A stretch of 64,000 nt of DNA from Sphingomonas sp. PP-CC-1A-547. GTDB taxonomy: Bacteria; Pseudomonadota; Alphaproteobacteria; Sphingomonadales; Sphingomonadaceae. The notes under the pieces were generated by a model that had not been told where the DNA came from, searched no databases, and was given only the letters and a program-made list of their open reading frames with translations. Positions 34,872 to 43,128 of this stretch are shown one piece after another (positions within the stretch are counted from its first letter, which is position 1; each line of letters opens with the position of its first letter). The stretch lies in NCBI RefSeq assembly GCF_003610375.1, contig NZ_RAPZ01000012.1, positions 186,001 through 250,000 on the forward strand. Direction: 5' to 3'. The translations under genes were made by a program, and so were the position numbers.

Positions 34872-35315
34872 GTGAGAACCCCACGCCCAGCCGCGCGCAT
34901 CCTGCTCGTCGACGGCCAAGACCGCGTCCTGATGTTCCGCTTCACGCCGACCGATCGCCCCCCGCTCTGGTGCACGCCCGGCGGCGCAGTCGATCCCGGC
35001 GAGAGCTACGCCGCCGCTGCTCGCCGCGAACTCTGGGAGGAAGTCGGCCTCGACATCGACTGCGGCCCCGAAGTCGCGCGCCGCGTCGTCGACTTCCGCA
35101 CCTTCGAGGGCGTCGAGGTCACCGCCGACGAACGCTATTTCCGGATCGACGTCGACACCTGCGACGTGAAGGCGGGCAACCTCACCGAACAGGAGAAGCA
35201 ACTGCTCGTCGGTCACCGCTGGTTTTCCCGAAACGACATCGCGGGCTTCCACGAAACGCTCTATCCAGCAGACTTGGTCGAGCTTCTCGACGCCACGGAA
35301 CCTGCCAAGGGATAA
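34872..35315 (+). CDS. Nudix hydrolase
   Basis: 147 residues using GTG 34872; GTG 34860 lies inside the preceding repeat arm, so the later start is preferred. The Nudix box is complete: GGAVDPGESYAAAARRELWE followed by EVGLD fits GX5EX7REUXEEXGU. Members hydrolyse nucleoside diphosphates linked to another moiety, often as housecleaning enzymes; the substrate here is unknown. It ends 4 nt before the pirin gene, so the two are probably co-transcribed. Confidence 0.88.
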   Translation: MRTPRPAARILLVDGQDRVLMFRFTPTDRPPLWCTPGGAVDPGESYAAAARRELWEEVGLDIDCGPEVARRVVDFRTFEGVEVTADERYFRIDVDTCDVKAGNLTEQEKQLLVGHRWFSRNDIAGFHETLYPADLVELLDATEPAKG

Positions 35316-35319
35316 CGCC

Positions 35320-36219
35320 ATGCTCGATGATTTCGTCCTTCAGACCATCCTGCCGTCGACGCACGATCTCGGCGGGTTCAAGGTCCATCGCACGCTGCCG
35401 AACAAGGAGCGGACGATGGTCGGCCCGTTCCTGTTCTTCGACCAGATGGGCCCGGCGCATCTCGACATCGGCCAGGGCATCGACGTGCGCCCGCACCCGC
35501 ATATCAACCTGTCGACGGTTACCTATCTGTTCGACGGTGCGATCGACCACCGCGATTCGCTCGGCACGCAGGCGCGAATCGAGCCCGGCGCGGTCAACCT
35601 GATGACCGCGGGCCACGGCATCGTCCATTCCGAACGCTCGCCCGGCGACGAGCGTGCCGAGGGCCCCAACCTGTCGGGCATCCAGACCTGGCTGGCGATG
35701 CCCGAGGCGGTCGAGGAGATCGATCCCGCGTTCGAGCACGTCACCAAGGCGCAACTGCCGACGATCGAGGCGCACGGCGCACGCTCGCGGATCATCATGG
35801 GCAGCCTGTGGGGCCAGACCGCGCCGACGACGACCTATTCGGGGACGATCTACGCCGACATCGCGCTCGATCCTGGCGCGAGCGTGCCGATCGACGCGGC
35901 GGCGGAGGAGCGCGCGATCTATCTTGCGATGGGCGAGGCGACGCTGGAAGGCGTGACGCTGGAGCCGCAGGTGCTGTACGTGCTCCGGCCCGGTATCGCG
36001 GCGACGCTGCGGTCTGCGACTGGCGGTCGCGCGATGCTGTGCGGCGGCGATGCGTTCACGACGCCGCGCCATGTGTGGTGGAACTTCGTCAGCTCGAACC
36101 GGGATCGTATCGAACAGGCCAAGCGCGACTGGAATGCGGGCAACTTCCCGAAAGTGCCCGGCGATGAAAAGGAGTGGATCGAAATCCCCGCGATCCCAAA
36201 GACGGTCAGCTATCCGTAA
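35320..36219 (+). CDS. Pirin family protein
   Basis: 299 residues from ATG 35320. The N-terminal cupin holds the metal-binding set: VRPHPHINLSTVTYLFDG (two His), then the distal GHGIVHSERS with His and Glu. A second cupin follows (AERAIYLAMGEATLEG). Pirins bind iron and some have quercetin dioxygenase activity; others act as redox-sensing regulators. No break is visible. It follows the Nudix gene closely and is followed by a cluster of hairpin repeats. Confidence 0.92.
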   Translation: MLDDFVLQTILPSTHDLGGFKVHRTLPNKERTMVGPFLFFDQMGPAHLDIGQGIDVRPHPHINLSTVTYLFDGAIDHRDSLGTQARIEPGAVNLMTAGHGIVHSERSPGDERAEGPNLSGIQTWLAMPEAVEEIDPAFEHVTKAQLPTIEAHGARSRIIMGSLWGQTAPTTTYSGTIYADIALDPGASVPIDAAAEERAIYLAMGEATLEGVTLEPQVLYVLRPGIAATLRSATGGRAMLCGGDAFTTPRHVWWNFVSSNRDRIEQAKRDWNAGNFPKVPGDEKEWIEIPAIPKTVSYP

Positions 36220-36224
36220 CTCCT

Positions 36225-36444
36225 CCCCTCCCGTTTACGGGAGGGGGTAGGGGGTGGGCACGTGCTATCGCCGCCCGCTCCGTTTGAAACTGGCCGCGAG
36301 CCCACCCCCGGCCCCTCCCGCGTGCGGGAGGGGAGATACGTCTTCTGCTCCCCTCCCGCTTGCGGGAGGGGTCGGGGGAGGGCATGCTCCAAGGGCAGCG
36401 CGACGGGCAGGCCCTCCCCTACCCCCTCCCGCCAGCGGGAGGGG
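36225..36444. repeat. Cluster of CCCCTCCCG hairpin repeats
   Basis: At least four short hairpins (e.g. CCCCTCCCGTTTACGGGAGG at the start, others with loops CGTG, CTTG and CCAG) fill the 229 bp between pirin and the hydrolase. This is the densest example of the repeat in the window. The last hairpin ends 4 nt before the next ATG and supplies its GGGGAACG ribosome site. Confidence 0.85.
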
Positions 36445-36448
36445 AACG

Positions 36449-37321
36449 ATGACACTGAAACGCATCCCATTATCCCCCGGAGTCGACCTGGACGTCGCGA
36501 TCAGCGGAGACCCCACGAACCCGCCCGTCATTCTCCTCCACGGCTTCCCCGAATCGCACCGCACCTGGCGCGCCATCGCCCCGGACCTCGCCCGCGACCA
36601 TTACGTGATCGCCCCCGACCAGCGCGGCTTCGCGCGCTCCTCCAAACCCGAGGGCGTCGACAGCTACACCCCCGACAAGATCGTCGCAGACCTGATCGCG
36701 CTCGCCGATCACCTGGAGATCGACCGCTTCACACTGGTCGGCCACGACTGGGGCGGCGCGGTCGCGTGGATGGCCGCGCTGCGCCACCCCGAGCGCATCG
36801 GCAGGCTCGTCATCATCAACGCCCCCCACCCGCTCGTCTTCCAGCGCACCATGTTCGACGACCTCGAACAACGCGCCGCCAGCCAGTATATCCGCGCCTT
36901 CCGCAACCCCGATCTCGAAAAGCATATCGAGTCGATCGGGCTCGAAACCTTCTTCGACACCAGTTTTTCGAAGCACGCCGATCTCGCTGCGATGGCCGAG
37001 GACAAGGCCGCCTATCTCGATGAATGGGGCCAGCCCGGCGCGATCACCGGCATGCTCAACTGGTACCGCGCGAGCGCGATCGTCGTTCCCGAAATGGACG
37101 AGACGCCGCCCCGCCCCGCCTTCCTCGATGCACCGTTCCCGCCGACCAGGATGCCGGTGCTGGTGATCTGGGGAATGCAGGACAGCGCGCTGCTCCCGAG
37201 CCAGCTCGACCTAGCCGATTACGTGCCCGACCTGACGATCGAAAAGATCGATGCGGGGCATTTCGTGCCGTGGCAGAAGCCCGACGCTGTGATCGCCGCG
37301 ATGCGCCGCTGGGGTGTCTGA
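36449..37321 (+). CDS. Alpha/beta hydrolase, epoxide-hydrolase-like
   Basis: 290 residues from ATG 36449, just after a repeat hairpin. The oxyanion motif HGFPES and nucleophile elbow GHDWGG with D100 in place of Ser are typical of epoxide hydrolases and haloalkane dehalogenases; the catalytic His is in DAGHFVPW (H271), and a cap-domain Tyr is likely in the NWYRASA region. An Asp nucleophile plus HGFPES favours epoxide hydrolase. It adds water to an unknown epoxide. No operon partner is evident. Confidence 0.85.
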   Translation: MTLKRIPLSPGVDLDVAISGDPTNPPVILLHGFPESHRTWRAIAPDLARDHYVIAPDQRGFARSSKPEGVDSYTPDKIVADLIALADHLEIDRFTLVGHDWGGAVAWMAALRHPERIGRLVIINAPHPLVFQRTMFDDLEQRAASQYIRAFRNPDLEKHIESIGLETFFDTSFSKHADLAAMAEDKAAYLDEWGQPGAITGMLNWYRASAIVVPEMDETPPRPAFLDAPFPPTRMPVLVIWGMQDSALLPSQLDLADYVPDLTIEKIDAGHFVPWQKPDAVIAAMRRWGV

Positions 37322-37334
37322 GCACTCTTCCAAT

Positions 37335-37454
37335 CCTCCCCCGCAAGGGGGAGGTGGCGCCGAGGGCGTCGGAGGGGGAGGACGCGGAACAGAGGTTGCC
37401 CTAACCGCCCCCTCCGTCTGGCAAGCGCCAGCCACCTCCCCCTGGCGGGGGAGG
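37335..37454. repeat. Inverted repeat element downstream of the hydrolase
   Basis: Two outer hairpins (CCTCCCCCGCAAGGGGGAGG at the left, CCTCCCCCTGGCGGGGGAGG at the right) flank an inner GGAGGGGG/CCCCCTCC pair. It ends about 145 bp before the RcnB-like gene. Confidence 0.8.
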
Positions 37455-37598
37455 ATCAAGACATTGCCGCTGATCCGTATTCGACCGTGCCTTCGCCACC
37501 TGTCTGAATCCTGACCAGCGCATTCTGTGATCGTTCAGCGGCGCTGGAGCAAAAGCCCGTCCATGCCGTTGATCCGGCGTCGATACAGGAGAGCAATC

Positions 37599-38078
37599 AT
37601 GCGTAAAATGATCCTTGCGGCCGTAGCCGCCGCCACCCTCGTCCCCACCTTCGCGACCGCGCAGAGCTATGGCGAAGTCCGCCGCGACCAGCGCGAGATC
37701 CGCGAGAGCCGTCGCGACCTCGATCGCGCCCGCCGTTACGGTGACCGCGGCGACGTCCGCGAAGCCCGCCAGGAACTGCGCGAGGATCGCCGCGAGGCGC
37801 GCGAGGACTGGCGCGACTATCGCCGTACGCACGGCAACCTCTATCGCCGCCCGGCCTATGCCGGCCCGCGCGGCTATCGCTATCGCCCGGTGAGCGTCGG
37901 CTACCGGTTCGCGCCCGAATATTACGGCCGCAACTATTGGGTGAACGACTACCAGACCTATCGCCTGTCGCGCCCGGCCTACGGCTATCAGCGCTGGGTC
38001 CGCTACGGCCGCGACGTCGTCCTCGTCGACACGCGCAACGGCCGCGTCGCACAGGTCAACAACGGCTTCTTCTACTAA
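37599..38078 (+). CDS. RcnB family periplasmic protein
   Basis: 159 residues from ATG 37599 with an AGGAGAG ribosome site. A signal peptide (1-22, ending TFATAQS) is followed by an Arg/Asp-rich helix (about 25-80, repeats of the RRDxREIRESRRDLDRAR type) and a Tyr/Arg-rich C-terminal domain with the RcnB-like ending VLVDTRNGRVAQVNNGFFY. RcnB of E. coli tunes nickel/cobalt efflux; homologues in sphingomonads often lack the metal exporter next door, as here. A convergent hairpin follows. Confidence 0.85.
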   Translation: MRKMILAAVAAATLVPTFATAQSYGEVRRDQREIRESRRDLDRARRYGDRGDVREARQELREDRREAREDWRDYRRTHGNLYRRPAYAGPRGYRYRPVSVGYRFAPEYYGRNYWVNDYQTYRLSRPAYGYQRWVRYGRDVVLVDTRNGRVAQVNNGFFY

Positions 38079-38097
38079 GACCTTCTACCAAGTTTGG

Positions 38098-38123
38098 GCG
38101 GCCCGGGAGCGATCCCGGGCCGC
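38098..38123. terminator. Bidirectional hairpin terminator
   Basis: Perfect 11-bp stem GCGGCCCGGGA/TCCCGGGCCGC with a GCGA (GNRA) tetraloop, placed between the converging RcnB-like and DUF2332 genes. There is no long T tract on either side, so termination would rely on stem strength or Rho. Confidence 0.7.
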
Positions 38124-38139
38124 TCGCGTATCCGACGCC

Positions 38140-39240
38140 TCAGTCCTTCTCGTAGGCGCCACGTCGCATGACGTAGTCCCGCGTCTCGTACGGCGCCGAG
38201 AGCCCTTCGACCCAGGCGCCATGCGCATGTGTCAGCGCGACCAGTTCCATCGGCCGTTCGCCCGGCCAGCCGCGTACGCGGACCTCGTGGCGGTGCAGAT
38301 CGCGGTTCGGCTCCATCATCACCCAGCCGAGCGGTCGCTCCACCGTCGCGCGCGCGCCCGCTGCGTCCATCGCGACCCGGATCCGCTCGCGGGAGGTCGC
38401 GGGCAGATACTGCCACACCACCGAATGCATCAGCACGCGCGTAACGCCGTCGGGCTGCGGTTCGGCCAACCGAGCCTCGACCCAGTCCGCCGCATCGCCT
38501 TCCGCCAGATCGACGCCGCCGTCGCGCACCATCGTAATCGCCGCAGCCAGCCGCGCCTGCCGCTCGACCGCGTCGACCCAGACATACGCCTCGAGCCGCG
38601 CCGCTGCGGCCGGATCGGCGACGTCGACCGGGTGGATATCGACGCCGCGTGTCGACTCGATCTCGACCGGAGCGCCTGGCGGCGGTGTACCCCGCCATTC
38701 GGGGTGGATGGTCACAGGCGACGCCGATGGCCCGACATCCACACCGCCAAGGTCGAACCGATAGCGATCGATCAGCAGATTGAGTCCCGCGCTCGAGCCG
38801 ATCTCCAGCACCTCGAACCGCGGCCCGTACCGCTCGGCCAGATGCAATATGCCGGTCATCATCCCGGCGGACCGCGCCGCCTCGTTGGTCTGCGGCGGTC
38901 CGTCGAGCCACGGCAGCAACGCCGCATCCTGTGCGACGAGCGTTGCCTTTAGTATCGCGACGATCCGCGCCGGGTCGGTTTCTACGCCGGCGAATACGGC
39001 AGCAAGCTCCGGATCGACGCCCGCGCGATGCAGCGCGTGCAGTCCACCCACCAGCCGTAACGCCAAGGCATCCGCGACCGGCTCGCCCGACCAGTCGAGC
39101 ACCCGCCGCCCCGTCTCGCTGTCTCGATCGAGCGCGTCCGCCAGCGCGCCGCAAACCCGCGCCGTGATCGGCGCGTCCATCGCGGCGCAATACCCCGCCT
39201 GGATTCCGAACGCGGAGCAACTTGCCATTACATTTGCCAT
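38140..39240 (-). CDS. DUF2332 family protein
   Basis: 366 residues from ATG 39240; the open frame extends farther but then overlaps hisG. The DUF2332 pattern is visible: [33 protein letters not shown], a methyltransferase-like glycine motif [19 protein letters not shown], and VWQYLP with LMHSVV. The SAM-binding-like motif suggests a class I methyltransferase fold, but activity is unproven. It diverges from hisG with a 46-bp gap. Confidence 0.85.
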   Translation of the reverse strand: MANVMASCSAFGIQAGYCAAMDAPITARVCGALADALDRDSETGRRVLDWSGEPVADALALRLVGGLHALHRAGVDPELAAVFAGVETDPARIVAILKATLVAQDAALLPWLDGPPQTNEAARSAGMMTGILHLAERYGPRFEVLEIGSSAGLNLLIDRYRFDLGGVDVGPSASPVTIHPEWRGTPPPGAPVEIESTRGVDIHPVDVADPAAAARLEAYVWVDAVERQARLAAAITMVRDGGVDLAEGDAADWVEARLAEPQPDGVTRVLMHSVVWQYLPATSRERIRVAMDAAGARATVERPLGWVMMEPNRDLHRHEVRVRGWPGERPMELVALTHAHGAWVEGLSAPYETRDYVMRRGAYEKD

Positions 39241-39286
39241 ACGCACGTTGTTGCACCCGCCATGCCCCCCCCGTAAAGCCCGGCGC

Positions 39287-39955
39287 GTGCCAGAGTCCCA
39301 GATCATCATCGCCGTCCCCAAGGGACGTATCCTCGCCGAGGCCCTGCCTTTGCTCGCGCGCGCCGGGGTGCATCCCGAAGCGTCGTTCTCGGACGAAAAT
39401 TCGCGTGCGTTGCGCTTTGCGACCAACGATCCTGCGATTTCGCTGATCCGGGTGCGCGCGTTCGACGTCGCTACCTTCGTCGCGCACGGGGCGGCGCAAT
39501 TCGGCATCGTCGGGTCGGACGTGATCGCGGAGTTCGGGTATTCGGAACTGTACGCACCGGTCGATCTGGGCATCGGCCATTGCCGGCTGTCAGTCGCCGA
39601 GCCTGCCGAGATGGCGGCGCGGGACGATCCGCGCGGCTGGAGCCATGTTCGGGTCGCGACCAAATATCCGCATGTTACCGCGGCGCATTTTGCCAGCCGT
39701 GGCGTGCAGGCGGAGTGCGTGAAGCTCAATGGCGCGATGGAGTTGGCGCCGACCTTGGGATTGGCGCCGCGGATCGTCGATCTCGTTTCGTCGGGGCGGA
39801 CGTTGCTGGAAAACGGACTGGTCGAGGTCGAGACGATCATGGAGGTCACCAGCCGCCTGGTGGTCAACCGCGCCGCGATGAAGACGCGTGCCCGGGTGGT
39901 GCCGCTGGTCGAGGCTTTCCGTCGCGCGGTCGATGCGCAGGAGATGGCAGCATGA
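39287..39955 (+). CDS. hisG: ATP phosphoribosyltransferase, short form
   Basis: 222 residues from GTG 39287, the first plausible start; no ATG is available before the conserved [15 protein letters not shown]. HisG makes the first histidine intermediate from ATP and PRPP. DNDP-type motifs are replaced by the short-form set: [12 protein letters not shown] and the PRPP loop [14 protein letters not shown]. The short form lacks the regulatory ACT domain and needs HisZ, which is not in the window. hisD follows 130 bp later, with a hairpin repeat between. The upstream leader has no His-rich peptide, so no attenuator is seen. Confidence 0.93.
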   Translation: MPESQIIIAVPKGRILAEALPLLARAGVHPEASFSDENSRALRFATNDPAISLIRVRAFDVATFVAHGAAQFGIVGSDVIAEFGYSELYAPVDLGIGHCRLSVAEPAEMAARDDPRGWSHVRVATKYPHVTAAHFASRGVQAECVKLNGAMELAPTLGLAPRIVDLVSSGRTLLENGLVEVETIMEVTSRLVVNRAAMKTRARVVPLVEAFRRAVDAQEMAA

Positions 39956-39970
39956 GCGCGCTGTTCTGCT

Positions 39971-40082
39971 CCCCTTCCCGCATGCGGGAAGAGGTCGGGG
40001 GTTGGGCTCGCGCTATCCTCAGCCGTAATGCCCGCGGTGAGCGCGTGCCCACCCCCAGCCCCTCCCGCTCGCGGGAGGGGGG
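39971..40082. repeat. Hairpin repeats between hisG and hisD
   Basis: Two CCCCTCCCG-type hairpins (left CCCCTTCCCGCATGCGGGAA, right CCCCTCCCGCTCGCGGGAGG) with complementary inner segments. The element lies within a likely operon and ends 3 nt before the hisD start, so it may modulate hisD translation. Confidence 0.85.
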
Positions 40083-40085
40083 CAA

Positions 40086-41381
40086 GTGATCCGCCTCTCT
40101 ACCTCGGATGCGGACTTTGCAACGCGCTTCACCGTGCTGGTCGAGGACCGTCGCGAGTCCGATGCAGGCGTCACGCAGGACGTCGCCGCGATCATCGCGG
40201 CCGTCCGCCGCGACGGTGAAACCGCGATCCGCGACCTGACGCAGAAGCACGACCGCCACGACCTCGAAACCACCGGCTGGAAGATCGACGCTGCCGACTG
40301 CGAGGCCGCGTTCAAGGCGCTTGATCCGGACCTGCGCACCGCGCTCGAACTCGCCGCGACCCGCATCCGCGCGTATCACGAGAAACAGCGTCCACTCGAC
40401 AGCGACTCGGTCGACTCCGCGGGTGTGAGGCTCGGCGCGCGCTGGCTCCCAGTTGACGCCGCTGGCATCTACGTCCCCGGTGGACGTGCCGCCTACCCTT
40501 CGTCGCTGCTAATGAATGCGATCCCCGCCAAGGTTGCGGGCGTCGGCCGTCTCGCGATGGTCACGCCGACTCCGGACGGCCAGATCAATCCGCTGGTCCT
40601 TGCCGCCGCGCACCTCGCCGGCGTCGATGAAGTGTGGCGCGTCGGTGGCGCGCAGGCTGTCGCCGCGCTTGCGTACGGCGCGGGCCGGGTCAAGCCGGTC
40701 GACGTCATCACCGGCCCCGGCAACGCCTGGGTCGCCGAGGCCAAGCGCCAGGTCTACGGCGTCGTCGGCATCGACATGGTCGCGGGTCCCTCGGAAATCG
40801 TCGTCGTGGCGGACGCGCTCAACGATCCCGAATGGACCGCCGCCGACCTGCTCAGCCAGGCCGAGCACGATGTGACCACGCAGTCGATCCTGTTCACGGA
40901 CGATGCCGCGTTTGCCGACAAGGTCGCGGATGCCGTCGACCGCCAGTTGCGCGAGCTGGCTACGGAGGCGGTCGCGCGCGTTGCTTGGGAAACCAATGGG
41001 GCGATCGTGGTCGTCGACACGCTGGCGGACGCGATCCCGCTGGTCGACCGCCTTGCCGCCGAGCATCTCCAGCTGGCGATCCCCGATCCGCAGGAATTTT
41101 TCGACCGTATCCGCCATGCGGGTTCTGTATTCCTTGGCCGCTACACGCCTGAGGCGATCGGCGATTACGTCGCGGGGCCGAACCACGTCCTCCCGACGGG
41201 CCGTCGGGCGCGGTTTGCCTCTGGGTTGTCGGTGCTCGACTTCATGAAACGCACCAGTTTCCTTGCTCTGGACGAAGCCGCCTTGCGCGAACTCGGGCCT
41301 GCCACCGTCGCCCTCGCGAATGCCGAGGGCCTTCCCGCACACGCAAAATCAGTGGCTTTGCGGCTGCGGCTCAACAGTTAG
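40086..41381 (+). CDS. hisD: Histidinol dehydrogenase
   Basis: 431 residues from GTG 40086 (MIRLS), the normal length. HisD catalyses the last two steps of histidine synthesis with zinc and NAD. Visible signatures: VPGGRAAYPSSLLMN, the HisD pattern VDVITGPGNAWVAEAKR and GIDMVAGPSE, zinc and catalytic His/Glu in AEHLQLAIPDPQEF and YVAGPNHVLPTG. The start immediately follows a hairpin repeat, an unusual setting that leaves only GGCAA before GTG as ribosome site. Confidence 0.96.
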   Translation: MIRLSTSDADFATRFTVLVEDRRESDAGVTQDVAAIIAAVRRDGETAIRDLTQKHDRHDLETTGWKIDAADCEAAFKALDPDLRTALELAATRIRAYHEKQRPLDSDSVDSAGVRLGARWLPVDAAGIYVPGGRAAYPSSLLMNAIPAKVAGVGRLAMVTPTPDGQINPLVLAAAHLAGVDEVWRVGGAQAVAALAYGAGRVKPVDVITGPGNAWVAEAKRQVYGVVGIDMVAGPSEIVVVADALNDPEWTAADLLSQAEHDVTTQSILFTDDAAFADKVADAVDRQLRELATEAVARVAWETNGAIVVVDTLADAIPLVDRLAAEHLQLAIPDPQEFFDRIRHAGSVFLGRYTPEAIGDYVAGPNHVLPTGRRARFASGLSVLDFMKRTSFLALDEAALRELGPATVALANAEGLPAHAKSVALRLRLNS

Positions 41382-41386
41382 TTTGG

Positions 41387-41509
41387 TTCACGCGGAGGCG
41401 CGGAGACGCGGAGGTATCGACCTCGCCGCGTAGCGGCCCTTCAATCACTAGCGGATGAGGAGATCGAAGCGGCTGCGCCGCACGCAACAGCTCCGCGCCT
41501 CCGCGTGAA
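41387..41509. repeat. Inverted repeat between hisD and nusB
   Basis: Arms 41387-41405 (TTCACGCGGAGGCGCGGAG) and 41491-41509 are perfect 19-bp complements, with a smaller inner region. It is a different class from the CCCCTCCCG elements and could terminate hisD transcripts. Confidence 0.8.
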
Positions 41510-41583
41510 CAAACCTTCTTGCCGTTCCGTTCGAAACGCAAAGGGCTGACACACACGCGCCCCGCGCCTACAGGCAACCGCTT

Positions 41584-42039
41584 ATGACTCGAACCGCCCC
41601 CCGCACCAAGGCGCGTGCCGCCGCTCGCCTCGCCGCCGTCCAAGCCACGTACCAGCACGAGATGGAGGGCACCGCGATGCCCGTCCTGCTCAACGAATTC
41701 CACCAGCACCGACTCGGCGCGACGATCGAAGACGTCGAATATGCCGAGGCCGACGTCGATTTCTTCGACGACCTGGTGTCCGGGGCCAACGCGCGCGCCG
41801 GCGAGATCGACGTGCTGATCGAGGGCAAGTTGGCCAAGGGCTGGACGCTCGCCCGCCTCGACAAGCCGATGAAGGCGATCATCCGCGTCGGGACCTATGA
41901 GTTGCTCGCGCGCCAGGACGTGCCGGTCGCGGCCGTGATCAGCGAATATGTCGACGTCGCGCACGCGTTCTACGACAAGCGCGAGTCGGGCTTCGTGAAT
42001 GGGTTGCTCGACGGCATCGCGAAAGAGGTGCGGGCGTAA
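41584..42039 (+). CDS. nusB: Transcription antitermination factor NusB
   Basis: 151 residues from ATG 41584. The helical NusB fold is recognised by ARLAAVQATYQHEMEG, the central LDKPMKAIIRVGTYELLARQ and VISEYVDVAHAFYDKRESGF plus NGLLDGIAKEVR at the end. NusB joins NusE (S10) on boxA RNA during rRNA transcription. It is the usual neighbour of thiL in alphaproteobacteria, here separated by tandem repeats. Confidence 0.95.
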   Translation: MTRTAPRTKARAAARLAAVQATYQHEMEGTAMPVLLNEFHQHRLGATIEDVEYAEADVDFFDDLVSGANARAGEIDVLIEGKLAKGWTLARLDKPMKAIIRVGTYELLARQDVPVAAVISEYVDVAHAFYDKRESGFVNGLLDGIAKEVRA

Positions 42040-42040
42040 T

Positions 42041-42138
42041 CTCCCTCTCCCCGAAGGGGAGAGGGAGCAGTTGGTGCCCCTCTTCCCGAAGGGGAGAGGG
42101 AGCAGTTGGTGCCCCTCTCCCCGGAGGGGAGAGGGAGC
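42041..42138. repeat. Three tandem 35-bp repeats upstream of thiL
   Basis: Each unit contains CTCTCCCCGAAGGGGAGAGG, itself a hairpin, followed by GAGCAGTTGGTGCC; the period is 35 bp, with a TT variant in unit two and a GG variant in unit three. The units are contiguous without spacers. The last unit ends just before the thiL ATG, placing GAGAGGGAG as its ribosome site. Confidence 0.88.
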
Positions 42139-42143
42139 TAAGA

Positions 42144-43037
42144 ATGACCGAAGCCGAGTTCATTGCGGCCTTACGCGAACTCCCGCTGCATCCTGCCGCG
42201 CGTAGCCTCAATGACGACACTGCGCTGCTCGACGCCGGCCCGCTCGTCGTCACCACCGACACGCTTGTCGAAGGCGTCCATTTCCTCCCGACCGATCCCG
42301 CGCAGGACGTCGCGTGGAAGCTGGTCGCGACCAACCTCTCCGACCTTGCCGCCAAAGGTGCGAAACCGGAAGGCATCCTCCTCAACTACCCGCTGGGCGA
42401 CGACGCGTGGGATCGCGCGTTTCTCGAGGGGCTCGCCGACGTCCTGGCGACGTTCGACACGCGCATCATCGGCGGCGACACCGTCACGCTTCCCGCGAAC
42501 GCCCCTCGCGTCCTGACCGTCACCGCGTTCGGGAGCGATGCCGCAGCGCCCGCCCGTAGCGGCGCACGTGAAGGCGACGCGCTCTACGTCACCGGCACGA
42601 TTGGCGATGCGGGCGCGGGGCTCGCTATCGCGCTTGCAAAACAAGGCCCGGCCGAGCTCCTCGCTGCCTATCGCCGTCCGCAGCCGCGGCTCGCCGACGG
42701 GCGCATCCTGGCCCCGCATGTCCGTGCGATGATGGATGTGTCCGATGGCCTGCTGATCGACGCGTCCCGCATGGCGCGCGCCAGCGGCCTAGCCGTCACG
42801 ATTGACCTCGCTCGGGTTCCGCTTTCCTGCGCCTATCGCACCTTCTCAGGCGACCGCCTCGCCGCAGCCACGGCGGGAGACGACTACCAACTCCTCTTCG
42901 CGGCGCCCGAAGAGTTCGTCACCGACGCCACCCGCATCGGCGCGTTCTCGAGCGGCTCAGGCCTTACCCTGCACGACGCGGGTGTACCCGTCCTGCTGCC
43001 GCCAAGTCTCGGCTACGAACACCGTCCGCGCGGATAG
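42144..43037 (+). CDS. thiL: Thiamine-monophosphate kinase
   Basis: 297 residues from ATG 42144, a typical length. ThiL phosphorylates thiamine monophosphate to the cofactor thiamine diphosphate. Motifs: N-terminal DDTALLDAG, VVTTDTLVEGVHF, the conserved NLSDLAAKGAKPEGILLNY, GGDTVTLP, then MMDVSDGLLIDASRMA and AGDDYQLLFAA. All metal-binding Asp residues expected from the family appear. No thiamine riboswitch was seen upstream; the space is filled by tandem repeats. Confidence 0.95.
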   Translation: MTEAEFIAALRELPLHPAARSLNDDTALLDAGPLVVTTDTLVEGVHFLPTDPAQDVAWKLVATNLSDLAAKGAKPEGILLNYPLGDDAWDRAFLEGLADVLATFDTRIIGGDTVTLPANAPRVLTVTAFGSDAAAPARSGAREGDALYVTGTIGDAGAGLAIALAKQGPAELLAAYRRPQPRLADGRILAPHVRAMMDVSDGLLIDASRMARASGLAVTIDLARVPLSCAYRTFSGDRLAAATAGDDYQLLFAAPEEFVTDATRIGAFSSGSGLTLHDAGVPVLLPPSLGYEHRPRG

Positions 43038-43128
43038 CTTGCGCAATGCCCCTGCACTGATAGGTTCCTTACATCGGGACTCGGCAAAGCCGGGACCGGA
43101 GAGGACCTGAAAAGAGGGATAGCGCCGT

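Noticed and set aside
42041..42138. Possible CRISPR array
   Set aside because: The repeats are directly contiguous with a 35-bp period and no spacers; each contains a simple hairpin.
42040..42143. Thiamine riboswitch before thiL
   Set aside because: The conserved TPP-aptamer sequences are absent; the region is filled by tandem repeats.
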